A stretch of 64,000 nt of DNA from Chitinophagales bacterium (GTDB taxonomy: Bacteria > Bacteroidota > Bacteroidia > Chitinophagales > JABDMM01). Location of the stretch: the NCBI GenBank assembly GCA_013001465.1, contig JABDMM010000115.1, positions 19,571 to 83,570 on the forward strand. The letters run 5' to 3'. This document shows positions 1-9,900 of the stretch, in pieces. A program made the position numbers and the translations under genes. Position 1 is the first letter of the stretch; every line of letters starts with the position of its first letter. The notes under the pieces are model-generated. The model was not told where the DNA came from, ran no database searches, and saw nothing but the letters and a program-made list of their open reading frames with translations.

Positions 1-369
1 TGCTGCTGTAACTTCGATCTCGATCACCATGTCAGGATCGATCAAATTAGAAACCTCTACCAGAGTGGCTGCCGGAGGAGATTTCTTGAAAAACTCATTT
101 GCAACAAGAGCTACATCCTTCCACTGAGTGACATCGGTGACAAAATATCGAACTCTGATCACCTGGTCAATGCTGCTATTGTTTTCTTTAAGGATCACCG
201 CTATTCTTTCAAGGACAGATCTGGCTTGAGCCTCCATCTCACCCGGATAAAGAACCCGGTCTCCATCCATGGAAGTTGTCCCTGCAATTTCTATAATTCC
301 ATTGTGAATTACTGCTCTCGAATACGCTGCTTTTTCCTCGAATCCTGATGAAGATGATATTCGTTTCAT
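1..369 (-). CDS. RidA/YjgF family protein (C-terminus truncated by window start)
   Basis: Minus-strand translation from ATG at 369: MKRISSSSGFEEKAAYSRAVIHNGIIEIAGTTSMDGDRVLYPGEMEAQARSVLERIAVILKENNSSIDQVIRVRYFVTDVTQW...PPAATLVEVSNLIDPDMVIEIEVTAA, matching the Rid family pattern. Open at window edge, so absent from the ORF track. Confidence 0.88.
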   Translation of the reverse strand, partial: MKRISSSSGFEEKAAYSRAVIHNGIIEIAGTTSMDGDRVLYPGEMEAQARSVLERIAVILKENNSSIDQVIRVRYFVTDVTQWKDVALVANEFFKKSPPAATLVEVSNLIDPDMVIEIEVTAA

Positions 370-407
370 GCCATAAAAATAGCACGAAGAGATTGTATCT
401 ACATGAA

Positions 408-941
408 TTAATTCACCTTTCTCCCGGAAGCTTTGCGTTGCTTGATATCCCAATCCCGAATTTCTTTAAGATTCACAAGCAAATGAGCTGTCGAGCTTTC
501 AGGCGAAGTATAATAGGCTACATCATTATAAGTAACTCTGCCTACGCGGTTATTCCATTCTGAGGCGAAAAGAAAAAACTGTTCTCCCTTTTTCGGATTT
601 GGTCCGAAAGTTAAAAAGTGAGCATCATCGATCTCGAAACTGATCCCCACTCTATCTTCATCTGGAAAATAAACAGCGATACCCGGCGTACCTTTCTTGA
701 TAACGACCTCTTCGACCTTCTTTCCATCTACAACTTTTATCTTTCCGGATTCTATTTTGATCTTACCATCAACAAGCTTTCGCTGAAGGATGATATCTTC
801 TGAGGTATAGAATTGAATTCTTTGGACGTCTGCTCTGTTCCAATCATTTTCGATCTGCAATTGCTTTGTATATGGGATCAGGTTCTTGCTGCAGGAAGAC
901 AGACCTAGAGCCAAAACCGAAAGGAGTATTAAGTGTTTCAT
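408..941 (-). CDS. hypothetical lipoprotein
   Basis: 177 aa ORF; N-terminal MKHLILLSVLALGLSSC lipobox. Confidence 0.75.
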   Translation of the reverse strand: MKHLILLSVLALGLSSCSKNLIPYTKQLQIENDWNRADVQRIQFYTSEDIILQRKLVDGKIKIESGKIKVVDGKKVEEVVIKKGTPGIAVYFPDEDRVGISFEIDDAHFLTFGPNPKKGEQFFLFASEWNNRVGRVTYNDVAYYTSPESSTAHLLVNLKEIRDWDIKQRKASGRKVN

Positions 942-1016
942 ATCACATCAGATTTAAGTTTCTTTACGTACAATTAAAGTGCCAAACTTGGAAATTGGTG
1001 GTAATACGTTTTATTT

Positions 1017-1169
1017 ATGATGTACTATTTTGGTTTCGGCGTTATTTTATTGTTTAGTTATCTTCTTGCTAAGAGGAATGAAAGAAGAGGTTATAATTTC
1101 TGGTCCAATTTTATTTTAAATGTTGTGGCGTGGACGGGGATCTGTGCGATATTTATTGGATTGATGTAG
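1017..1169 (+). CDS. putative small membrane protein (50 aa)
   Basis: Manual translation MMYYFGFGVILLFSYLLAKRNERRGYNFWSNFILNVVAWTGICAIFIGLM; two hydrophobic segments around a basic loop; below the size cutoff of the ORF track. Confidence 0.5.
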   Translation: MMYYFGFGVILLFSYLLAKRNERRGYNFWSNFILNVVAWTGICAIFIGLM

Positions 1170-1190
1170 TCCTTTTATTTGACAGCGTAG

Positions 1191-1265
1191 AATTTTTACC
1201 GCAGAGGGCGCTGAGGTTTTTACCGCAGAGGACGCTGAGAATTTTTACCGCAGAGGGCACAGAAA
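1191..1265. repeat. three tandem copies of ~24-25 bp TTTTTACCGCAGAGGRCGCTGAG-like unit
   Basis: TACCGCAGAG occurs at 1197, 1221 and (TACCGCAGAG again) 1246; spacing 24 and 25 bp; third copy diverges at its 3' end (GGGCACAGAAA). Confidence 0.85.
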
Positions 1266-1279
1266 ATTTACTTTCGAAA

Positions 1280-3370
1280 CTAGTGTAGGATCAGGTTATC
1301 CTGAAATACCTTTTTTGCTGCATTTACTTTTACGATATACATTCCAGCCTCAAGCTCAGAAACATCGATCTTGTTTAGACCTTTGCTCAGGTTACTTTCA
1401 GAATAAATTAACTGTCCTGTCACAGAGTAAATCTCAAGAGACCTCACATCCTTAATAGTGGCAATGTCAATATGGAAATAGCCACTTGAAGGATTAGGAT
1501 AAATGCGAAGACCATTTATAATTTCTGTTTGTTCTATAGCGGTTGGGTCTGAGTCTTCAACTTTAAATCCATCGAATGCCGCATCTACGATATGTCCAGC
1601 GATCGCAAAATCAGAAGTCTCAACGTATAATCTCATATTATCGGTCGGAGCGAGATAATCATTTAAGTTAAACGATCGATCTTTCCATTGATTTGTATTC
1701 AATTCATCTGCATCCACAATTTCAAGAACCACATTATCGGTTCCGTTAGTGATCCGAATAGTTAGCTCATCATCAAGTGCTGGTGGCGGAGTACCATTTC
1801 CGCCTCCATTATAAAACCAGCGAGCATACGAAAGCACTGGAGCGTTCATTCCGCTGAGATCAAAAACCGGTGAGAAGAGTATCATAGTGCCATCATCCAC
1901 ATCATTTGCTCCGGCATTTCCAGCAGTGTTACCGGTCACCCAGCTTTTCTGTCCGAAATCTGAAGCGATGTCGAAGTTTGGTTGGGTCACATCACCATTA
2001 AAAGTTGCTTCCACTGGTACGCCTCTTTCCCAAATTCCTGCAGTCGCATTCCCTGAAACTGACCATCCGAAATCCATGATGAAATCATCGTAATAGATCC
2101 CATCTTCGATCGAGATTATAATATTAGGCGTATTTTTATCTATCAGCTGGTTAGTGGCATAGTTTTCTGTCATATAGCCCCATTTTCCAGCATAAATATT
2201 GTAGTTAGCTTCTATAAATGCATTGGAAGTGAAGTATCCTCCGGAATTTGCTTCTAACTCGATCTCATAATCATCTGTTATAAAAATTACCTTAGCTGCA
2301 TCAACACCAAGACCTGTATTTTTATCTATGATCTGGCCTTCAAAAGTAAAAACCTCCTGAATTCCAGGACTCGTCAAAAGTCCTGCCCGGCTAGTATTTA
2401 GAGTACTCTCCATGAGATCTACCTGGCCATCGGTAAATAGATTCATGCAGGCATCATTTACGTAATCCATATAATTCATTGGCATATCCGGATTATCATT
2501 TGGAACTTCGGTACACGTATTTTGATTTGTACCGGTTATGCATCCATAATTTGCAGAAAATGTTGGAGGAGTATCACAGATGTCATCCCCCTGAAAACCA
2601 CAATTGGAAGCATTGTTTCCTGAGCAACCGCCTTGAAAGGTATGTAACAGACCTAAGTAATGGCCAACCTCATGTGTTCCTGTACGACCTCTGTTATAAG
2701 GGCTGGCACCGGGAAAATTATTTGTGGTTGAAGATCCAACATACCTGTAATCTAGAACAACACCATCTCTATTTGGGTTTGTGCCCGGAAGTGTCGCATA
2801 GCCGAGTATTCCATTATCCATATCAGCGATCCATATATTGAAATACAAATTCGCATCCCATGTCGTAGCCGGTTTGATCGAGTTATCTATTGTCCCTGTA
2901 TTGCTTATTTGTCCATAGTTGTGGCGTGTTATTCCGGAAGTTGGATTGCCATTCGGGTCTACTGCTGCCATAATGAACTCAATATCCATCGAACCTGCAA
3001 TGGATTTAAATACATTAGGAGTATTCCCGGAATCCGGATTAAAACGATTAAAATCCTCATTTAAAACCTGTATTTGAGAGTACAACTGCATGGAATCGAG
3101 ATTTGATCCAAGACCGACAGCTTCTCCGGCATGCAATACATGAAAAACTACTGGGATTCTATATTGAGCAACTTTATTACTTGCATTAGAAAATTGCTGA
3201 TTATACTGAAGGATCTTTGCTCTCTCTGCTTTTATTGCTTTAAACTCATCTGGATTCTGAATACTGAGCTGTTCAAGAATTTGATCTGTATAACATCTGT
3301 GGATCTGCTGTGCTTGAGAGCTTAAAGAGAACATAACTGTGACAAGCAAGGGGATAAAGAATCTTTTCAT
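1280..3370 (-). CDS. secreted M43-type zinc metalloprotease with T9SS type A C-terminal sorting domain
   Basis: Signal peptide; metzincin motif HEVGHYLGLLH followed by CDTPP and a Met-turn-like MNYMDY; C-term ...LRIYPNPSSGYFHIDI...GLNKIDVSELEAGMYIVKV typical of T9SS sorting domains. Confidence 0.9.
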   Translation of the reverse strand: MKRFFIPLLVTVMFSLSSQAQQIHRCYTDQILEQLSIQNPDEFKAIKAERAKILQYNQQFSNASNKVAQYRIPVVFHVLHAGEAVGLGSNLDSMQLYSQIQVLNEDFNRFNPDSGNTPNVFKSIAGSMDIEFIMAAVDPNGNPTSGITRHNYGQISNTGTIDNSIKPATTWDANLYFNIWIADMDNGILGYATLPGTNPNRDGVVLDYRYVGSSTTNNFPGASPYNRGRTGTHEVGHYLGLLHTFQGGCSGNNASNCGFQGDDICDTPPTFSANYGCITGTNQNTCTEVPNDNPDMPMNYMDYVNDACMNLFTDGQVDLMESTLNTSRAGLLTSPGIQEVFTFEGQIIDKNTGLGVDAAKVIFITDDYEIELEANSGGYFTSNAFIEANYNIYAGKWGYMTENYATNQLIDKNTPNIIISIEDGIYYDDFIMDFGWSVSGNATAGIWERGVPVEATFNGDVTQPNFDIASDFGQKSWVTGNTAGNAGANDVDDGTMILFSPVFDLSGMNAPVLSYARWFYNGGGNGTPPPALDDELTIRITNGTDNVVLEIVDADELNTNQWKDRSFNLNDYLAPTDNMRLYVETSDFAIAGHIVDAAFDGFKVEDSDPTAIEQTEIINGLRIYPNPSSGYFHIDIATIKDVRSLEIYSVTGQLIYSESNLSKGLNKIDVSELEAGMYIVKVNAAKKVFQDNLILH

Positions 3371-3402
3371 AAAATTGGATTAGATGTATCGTAAAGAGGC
3401 CA

Positions 3403-3410
3403 CAAAAATA
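3403..3410 (-). promoter_or_regulatory. TATTTTTG, possible -7 element for the M43 protease gene
   Basis: Matches the Bacteroidota TAnnTTTG consensus on the minus strand, 33 bp upstream of the start codon; no clear -33 partner. Confidence 0.3.
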
Positions 3411-3486
3411 CAAAATTTTAGCCAGAGTCTCTTCCACCTAATGCTTCATAGATAGAAGTAACTTTTAATGTGACAAAAAACTGAGT

Positions 3487-3846
3487 TTATTGTTCATCTA
3501 CTAATGAATATAAAATAGAATTAATCAGTGACAAAATCAAGCTAAAAAGCAATGCCCACCAGAAATTTTCGACACTGAAGCCTGCAAGCAGATAATCGGC
3601 GATCATGATGACACATGAGTTGATAACCAGAAGAAAAAGTCCCAAAGTTAAGACCGTGAGAGGTAATGTAAATATTACAAGAAGAGGTTTGATCGTTACA
3701 TTGAGCAAAGCGATAATAAGCGCAGTTAATATCGCATGACCGTAGTTGAGCACAGAAACTCCGCTTAGAAGATATGCTGTAAGAATAACAGCAAAGCCGG
3801 ATATAAGTATTTTTACGAGTATTCTTATCACTGCATAAACATACAA
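3487..3846 (-). CDS. phage holin family / YvlD-like small 4-TM membrane protein
   Basis: 119 aa, hydrophobic; NATIKPLLVIFTLPLTVLTLGLFLLVINSCVIMIADYL-type pattern of the mycobacterial 4TMS holin (DUF/YvlD) family. Confidence 0.8.
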   Translation of the reverse strand: MYVYAVIRILVKILISGFAVILTAYLLSGVSVLNYGHAILTALIIALLNVTIKPLLVIFTLPLTVLTLGLFLLVINSCVIMIADYLLAGFSVENFWWALLFSLILSLINSILYSLVDEQ

Positions 3847-3863
3847 AAAAACAAGAATGGAGC

Positions 3864-6800
3864 TTACATATTTCGTCTGTACTGACCGCCTACTTTATAA
3901 AGTGCATGTGTGATCTGTCCAAGAGATGCAATTTTGCTTGCTTCCATTAAATCGGTAAAGATATTCTTCCCTTCGAGCGTGATCATTTGGAGATTTTTTA
4001 GTGTTTCAGGTTGCTGTTCTTGACATCTCTTCTTGAGTTCTTCAAGAGTGCGGATTTGAAACTGTTTTTCATCTTCGGTAGATCTGATGACTTCTTCAGG
4101 TATGATCGTTGGAGAACCCTTAGAACTGAGGAATGTATTTACGCCAATAATAGGATATTCTCCCGTATGTTTAAGCGTTTCATAATATAGCGATTCTTCC
4201 TGTATCTTACTTCTCTGATACATCGTCTCCATTGCGCCAAGGACCCCGCCCCGTTCCGTTATCCTATCGAACTCAGACAAAACTGCTTCTTCCACTAAGT
4301 CAGTAAGTTCCTCGATAATAAAAGCTCCCTGAATTGGATTTTGATTTTTAGCCAGACCTAGCTCATGATTGATGATCAATTGGATCGCTACTGCTCTTCT
4401 TACCGATTCTTCCGTTGGAGTCGTGATCGCCTCATCATATGCATTTGTATGAAGGGAATTGCAGTTATCATAAATTGCATATAGCGCCTGAAGTGTCGTT
4501 CGAATATCGTTAAACTGGATTTCCTGAGCATGAAGTGATCTGCCAGATGTTTGGATATGATATTTCAACTTTTGAGATCGCTCATTTGCTCCATATTTCA
4601 ACTTGAGCGCTTTAGCCCATATTTTTCTTGCAACCCTTCCGATAACTGCATACTCCGGATCAACTCCATTCGAGAAGAAAAAAGAAAAATTATGCACGAA
4701 TTTGTCGACATCCATTCCACGAGAAACATAGTACTCGAGAAAGGTAAAACCGTTTGCCAGAGTAAATGCTAACTGACTGATCGGGTTTGCACCAGCTTCA
4801 GCGATGTGATAACCTGATATAGAAACCGAATAAAAATTACGCACCTTTTGGTCTATAAAATACTGCTGAACATCTCCCATGAGTTTTAATGAGAACTCAG
4901 TTGAGAATATACATGTATTCTGTGCCTGGTCTTCTTTTAGGATATCTGCTTGCACAGTTCCACGCACATTTGCAAGTGTATGACTTTTAATTTCCTCATA
5001 GACTTCAGCTGAAAGAACTTTATCACCTGTTGTCCCTAGCAACATCAGTCCCAGGCCATCATTTCCCTCCGGCAGATCGCCATTATATTGAGGCTGTTTG
5101 TCGTTTTTGAAAATGACCTTAAGCTTTGCTTTAACCTCTTCTTCAAGCCCATTTTCTTTAATATACTTTTCACACTGCTGATCGATAGCAGCATTTAAAA
5201 AGAATGCGGTTATTATAGCTGCCGGACCATTGATCGTCATCGACACCGAAGTCTTTGGATTGCAGAGATCAAAACCGGAATACAGTTTTTTCGCATCATC
5301 AAGACAACAAACTGAAACACCTGAGTTTCCTATTTTACCATATATATCTGGTCTGTGATCAGGATCTTCACCATAAAGCGTAACAGAATCAAATGCGGTA
5401 GACAATCGTTTTGCAGGCATTCCAAGAGACACGTAATGAAAACGTTTATTCGTCCGTTCGGGTCCGCCTTCACCGGCAAACATTCGAGTTGGATCCTCGC
5501 CTTCTCTTTTAAAAGGGAAAACTCCAGCTGTGAAGGGGAAACTACCTGGGACATTTTCCTGCTTCAACCATCGCAACAGGTCTCCCCAAGCCTGATATTT
5601 CGGAGTACTGATCTTGGGGATGTTTATGTGCGAGAGTGACTTTGAATGAGTATCGACTTTAATTTCTTTATCTCTCACTTTAAATACATATTCGTCATCC
5701 TCATATCTTTTCTTAAGTTTCGGCCAACCTTCGAGCAAGGACAAATTTTCGGGTTTCAGGTTCTTTCTGAATGAAACTATCTTTTCATCTAATTCTGAAG
5801 GAGAATGTTCACCCAGGATCATTTTTGATTGCTCAAGATTGTAGACTTTCTGTGCTATATCAGATTGCTCTTCTACTTCCTTATTATATCCTCGAATAGT
5901 TTCAGAGATTTCTGAAAGATAACGAACACGCTTAGGAGGAATGATATAGATCTTTTCAGACATCTCCGTGCCCGGATTGAAACCGGATTTCAAATCTGCC
6001 TTGGTCTTTTCGTTCAACACTTCCAGTATGCGAACATAGAGATTGTTCATCCCGGGATCATTGAACTGTGAAGCTATGGTACCGACTACGGGTAACGAAT
6101 CATCGTCGGCTTCGAATTGGTTATGATTTCTTTTGAATTGTTTCTTTACATCTCGAAGGGCATCGAGAGCGCCACGCTTATCGAATTTATTGATCGCTAT
6201 GATATCTGCAAAATCAAGCATATCGATCTTCTCTAATTGTGAAGCAGCACCATACTCAGGGGTCATAACATATAATGAAGCGTCTGAGAAATCGACGATC
6301 TCAGTATCTGATTGACCTATACCTGATGTTTCGAGAATGATCAGATCAAACTTTGCATATTTTAAAACATTCAAAACATCATCAATATATTTTGAAAGGG
6401 CCAGATTCGATTGTCTTGTCGCAAGAGAACGCATATAGACTCTGTCATTATAGATCGAATTCATTCTGATCCGATCACCCAACAACGCTCCACCGCTCTT
6501 TCTTTTTGAAGGATCAACAGAAACGATAGCGACTTGTTTGTCATCAAAATCAATAAGAAACCTGCGAACCAATTCATCGACAAGTGAAGATTTCCCTGCA
6601 CCGCCAGTTCCTGTAATTCCCAGAACAGGAGTTGCGGACGTTTTAGCTTCCTTTCTAATGATGGCCATCATCTCTCCGTACTGCGAACCGTAATTTTCAA
6701 TACCGCTGATCACTTTTGCGATCGCACCTTTATCTGCAACACCTTTGATCTTGAATTCTCCATTGAGTTGTTCACCGATCGCGTAATCGCTTTGTTTTAG

Positions 6801-7217
6801 CAAATCGTTGATCATACCCTGAAGCCCCATTTCTCTTCCATCATCAGGAGAATAGATCTTATCTATTCCGTACTTATGAAGCTCTTCAATTTCACTTGGC
6901 AGAATGGTTCCGCCACCTCCACCGAAAATTTTAATATGGCTTGCGCCATTCTCTTGCAGCAGGTCGTGCATATATTTAAAAAACTCGACATGCCCGCCTT
7001 GATAAGATGTTATTGCAATAGCCTGAACATCTTCCTGAATCGCACAGTCTACAATTTCCTGAACCGATCTGTTATGTCCGAGATGGATCACCTCGGCACC
7101 GCTGGATTGAAGTATACGTCTCATAATATTGATGGCAACATCATGACCATCGAATAAAGATGCGGCAGTTACAATCCTGATCTTATTTGTAGGTGTGTAT
7201 TTTGAAGGAGTCTCCAT
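3864..7217 (-). CDS. icmF: fused acyl-CoA mutase (B12-binding domain - MeaB-like G-protein - mutase), IcmF type
   Basis: N-term B12-binding-like domain ([15 protein letters not shown]), P-loop [18 protein letters not shown]-term mutase ([42 protein letters not shown]). ORF opens at 7232, but a TAnnTTTG element at 7236-7243 favours the in-frame ATG at 7217. Confidence 0.92.
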   Translation of the reverse strand: METPSKYTPTNKIRIVTAASLFDGHDVAINIMRRILQSSGAEVIHLGHNRSVQEIVDCAIQEDVQAIAITSYQGGHVEFFKYMHDLLQENGASHIKIFGGGGGTILPSEIEELHKYGIDKIYSPDDGREMGLQGMINDLLKQSDYAIGEQLNGEFKIKGVADKGAIAKVISGIENYGSQYGEMMAIIRKEAKTSATPVLGITGTGGAGKSSLVDELVRRFLIDFDDKQVAIVSVDPSKRKSGGALLGDRIRMNSIYNDRVYMRSLATRQSNLALSKYIDDVLNVLKYAKFDLIILETSGIGQSDTEIVDFSDASLYVMTPEYGAASQLEKIDMLDFADIIAINKFDKRGALDALRDVKKQFKRNHNQFEADDDSLPVVGTIASQFNDPGMNNLYVRILEVLNEKTKADLKSGFNPGTEMSEKIYIIPPKRVRYLSEISETIRGYNKEVEEQSDIAQKVYNLEQSKMILGEHSPSELDEKIVSFRKNLKPENLSLLEGWPKLKKRYEDDEYVFKVRDKEIKVDTHSKSLSHINIPKISTPKYQAWGDLLRWLKQENVPGSFPFTAGVFPFKREGEDPTRMFAGEGGPERTNKRFHYVSLGMPAKRLSTAFDSVTLYGEDPDHRPDIYGKIGNSGVSVCCLDDAKKLYSGFDLCNPKTSVSMTINGPAAIITAFFLNAAIDQQCEKYIKENGLEEEVKAKLKVIFKNDKQPQYNGDLPEGNDGLGLMLLGTTGDKVLSAEVYEEIKSHTLANVRGTVQADILKEDQAQNTCIFSTEFSLKLMGDVQQYFIDQKVRNFYSVSISGYHIAEAGANPISQLAFTLANGFTFLEYYVSRGMDVDKFVHNFSFFFSNGVDPEYAVIGRVARKIWAKALKLKYGANERSQKLKYHIQTSGRSLHAQEIQFNDIRTTLQALYAIYDNCNSLHTNAYDEAITTPTEESVRRAVAIQLIINHELGLAKNQNPIQGAFIIEELTDLVEEAVLSEFDRITERGGVLGAMETMYQRSKIQEESLYYETLKHTGEYPIIGVNTFLSSKGSPTIIPEEVIRSTEDEKQFQIRTLEELKKRCQEQQPETLKNLQMITLEGKNIFTDLMEASKIASLGQITHALYKVGGQYRRNM

Positions 7218-7235
7218 ACTATAGAAATTCAATTA

Positions 7236-7243
7236 CAAATTTA
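7236..7243 (-). promoter_or_regulatory. TAAATTTG, possible -7 element for icmF
   Basis: Exact TAnnTTTG match on the minus strand just upstream of the icmF start. Confidence 0.4.
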
Positions 7244-7329
7244 CGAATTATCCTTCCACTCTTGTTTACATCTTAGATTTACTTTCTGAAGGATTTTAAC
7301 CAACTTTGTACGCTGAAACTCACTCAACC

Positions 7330-8172
7330 ATGGCAGATTTAAAAGAACTACAAGATATCGCTTCGCAAATCAGAAGAGATGTTATTCGAATGACTCATAG
7401 CGCAGGATGTGGGCATCCGGGAGGAGCACTTGGTTGCGCCGACTTCTTTTCAGCACTCTATTTCGATATCATGGATCACAATAGCGATTTTAAAATGGAT
7501 GGTGTTGGAGAAGACATTTTCTTTCTCTCCAATGGACATATTTGCCCGGGTTGGTACAGTGCTCTTGCCAGAAGTGGATATTTTGAAAATAGCGAACTAG
7601 CGACTTTCCGACAAATAGACTCAAGATTACAAGGTCACCCTGCTACAGAAGAACAACTTGAAGGGATCCGTGTTGCTTCCGGTTCACTTGGACAAGGGTT
7701 ATCTGTTGCTCTTGGCGCTGCCTTGACTAAAAAACTGAATGGTGATGATCACCTTGTTTATACTCTTCATGGCGATGGTGAGATCCAGGAAGGTCAGATC
7801 TGGGAAGCGCTTATATTTGGAGCGCATCATAAGATCGATAATATCATCGCAACGATAGACAACAACGATAAGCAGATCGACGGACCCGTTCATGAAGTTA
7901 TGTCACTCGGCGATGTTTCCCAGAAGATCAAATCATTTGGATGGGAAGTTCTATCAATGAATGGCAATGATATGCAAGACGTTGTTCAGACCGTTTCAAA
8001 AGCAAAGTCGATGACTGGGCAAGGAAAACCAATTTGTATCGTTATGAATACGTTAATGGGTTATGGAGTAGACTTCATGGAAGATGATCACAAATGGCAC
8101 GGTGTTGCGCCAAATGATGAACAGGCTGAAAAAGCGCTCACCCAACTCGAAGAAACATTAGGTGATTACTAA
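7330..8172 (+). CDS. transketolase, N-terminal (TPP-binding) subunit
   Basis: GHPGGALGCADFFSALYFDIM, GHICPGWYSALARSGYF, GSLGQGLSVALGAALTKKLNG, GDGEIQEGQIWEALIF; about 280 aa, so only the N-terminal half. ORF track starts at 7306; ATG at 7330 (MADLKELQDIASQIRRD) is a more conventional start. Confidence 0.93.
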   Translation: MADLKELQDIASQIRRDVIRMTHSAGCGHPGGALGCADFFSALYFDIMDHNSDFKMDGVGEDIFFLSNGHICPGWYSALARSGYFENSELATFRQIDSRLQGHPATEEQLEGIRVASGSLGQGLSVALGAALTKKLNGDDHLVYTLHGDGEIQEGQIWEALIFGAHHKIDNIIATIDNNDKQIDGPVHEVMSLGDVSQKIKSFGWEVLSMNGNDMQDVVQTVSKAKSMTGQGKPICIVMNTLMGYGVDFMEDDHKWHGVAPNDEQAEKALTQLEETLGDY

Positions 8173-8176
8173 GCAT

Positions 8177-9181
8177 ATGTTCAAAACATTCCTACTTCTT
8201 TTTATTGTCTTTGCTTTTCTGTCATGTAACAACGACTCACTTCCACTACCTAGTTCAGCAGGAGGATTTGATCAAGTCATGATCGTCATCAGCGATGATC
8301 TGAAGGTTGAGATGAAAGACTCGATCAACAAATATTTTGAAACTCCTTATTTAGTGCTGAATCAAAATGAAGCATCTCTCGATGTTGGAACAGCAACCTA
8401 TCCTAAGCTAAACAGTTTAATGAAGCGTTTTAGAAATATTATTTTCATAGGATTGAAGGATGGAAATCAGGCAACGGATAAGTATGTTAAGAGTCAGGTT
8501 AAGTCTTTAAATACAGTTGAGTTCCGAAAGAATATGTGGTCTCAGCCTCAGATAGCATCTTTTTACTTGACAGAAAACAAAGAAACCCTTAAAAAGACGT
8601 TTGCTTCTTTTGCAGGTTCTTTGCGAGACAAGTACCTCGATTACGAGCTTAATGAATATTCTCAGCTGGCGTTTGCGAGTGGCTATAACGCTGGATTAAA
8701 CAAGCAGTTCGAAGAAAACTATTCCTTTAGCTTGAGGATTCCAAAGGACTACATCCTCGCAGAAAATGACAGTGGTTTTATATGGCTTCGCCGTGATGAT
8801 CCTGAAGCAATTGTTAATTTGATGATCTATGTTCAATCAGACTCAATTGCATCAAAAGGGATTGAAACCAGAAACGTTTTAGGTAAAAAGTATGTCTCAT
8901 CCCAGGTGAAAGGAGCATATATGGGCACCGACACTTTAATAGATCCACTCATTGAACGAATAGATATAAATGGAGCGCAAGTTGTAGAATCTCGTGGTTT
9001 ATGGCGGATGTACGGAGATTTTAAAGGCGGCCCGTTCTTAAATATCGTTTATCGCGATGAAAGCAATCAGAGGAATGTCTTTATAGAAGGATTTATATAT
9101 GCTCCTGGTGAAAAAAAGAAAATTTACCTTCGACAATTAGAAGCGATCCTGGCAACTTTTTCGCTGGATACATCGACATAA
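8177..9181 (+). CDS. DUF4837 family lipoprotein
   Basis: Signal and lipobox MFKTFLLLFIVFAFLSC; IVISDDLKVEMKDSINKYFETPYLVLNQNEASLDV... resembles DUF4837. Start placed at the ATG at 8177 rather than the track start 8162. Confidence 0.8.
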   Translation: MFKTFLLLFIVFAFLSCNNDSLPLPSSAGGFDQVMIVISDDLKVEMKDSINKYFETPYLVLNQNEASLDVGTATYPKLNSLMKRFRNIIFIGLKDGNQATDKYVKSQVKSLNTVEFRKNMWSQPQIASFYLTENKETLKKTFASFAGSLRDKYLDYELNEYSQLAFASGYNAGLNKQFEENYSFSLRIPKDYILAENDSGFIWLRRDDPEAIVNLMIYVQSDSIASKGIETRNVLGKKYVSSQVKGAYMGTDTLIDPLIERIDINGAQVVESRGLWRMYGDFKGGPFLNIVYRDESNQRNVFIEGFIYAPGEKKKIYLRQLEAILATFSLDTST

Positions 9182-9275
9182 ACAATATCATCAAAAGAAC
9201 TTCACGATTACATTTTCTTCTTCAAATCGACTCGCTATATTTTCCTAATTTTGGCCTTCAATTTTATTCATCCTG

Positions 9276-9878
9276 ATGCTATCATATATAAAAGGAAATA
9301 TCACCTTCAAAAGTCCCGCATTTGTCATTTTAGAATTGGGTGGAATTGGTTATGAGGTGCAGATTAGCTTGCACACATATAGCCAAATTCAATCCAAAGA
9401 AAATTGCAAACTATTTACGTATATGAACGTAAAATCCGAAGGTCAATCAGTTTCTGCATTTGAATTGTACGGATTTGCAGATAGTGGAGAGAGAGAAGTG
9501 TTCAAACACCTTATTTCCGTTTCAGGAATAGGAGCGAATACTGCAAGGATGATGTTGTCGTCGATGAGCCCAAGTGATGTGAGACAAGCAATTGTCGATG
9601 AGAATGTGGCTGTGATCCAGAGTATTAAAGGCATAGGGCCGAAAACTGCAAAACGATTGATACTGGAATTAAAGGAAAAGTTATTTAAAACTCAAACGTC
9701 CGAAATTATTTCTTCAAGTTCTCACAATACGACCAAAGATGAGGCGTTATCAGCACTAGTCTCATTAGGAATTAACAAGTCCAAAGCGGAAAAAGCTGTT
9801 TTTAGTGCGCTAAAGACCAAAACTTCCGAGCCTATGAGCGTTGAAGCATTAATTAAGGAATCATTAAAAAACATCTAG
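9276..9878 (+). CDS. ruvA: Holliday junction branch migration protein RuvA
   Basis: MLSYIKGNITFKSPAFVILELGGIGYEVQISLHTY; KHLISVSGIGANTARMMLSS; IKGIGPKTAKRLILELKEKL. Confidence 0.96.
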   Translation: MLSYIKGNITFKSPAFVILELGGIGYEVQISLHTYSQIQSKENCKLFTYMNVKSEGQSVSAFELYGFADSGEREVFKHLISVSGIGANTARMMLSSMSPSDVRQAIVDENVAVIQSIKGIGPKTAKRLILELKEKLFKTQTSEIISSSSHNTTKDEALSALVSLGINKSKAEKAVFSALKTKTSEPMSVEALIKESLKNI

Positions 9879-9900
9879 AGGAGAAATTTTTGACCCATAA

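Noticed and set aside
2479-2841. 120-aa + strand ORF within the metalloprotease gene
   Set aside because: Antisense to confident M43 protease coding sequence, no recognisable domain.
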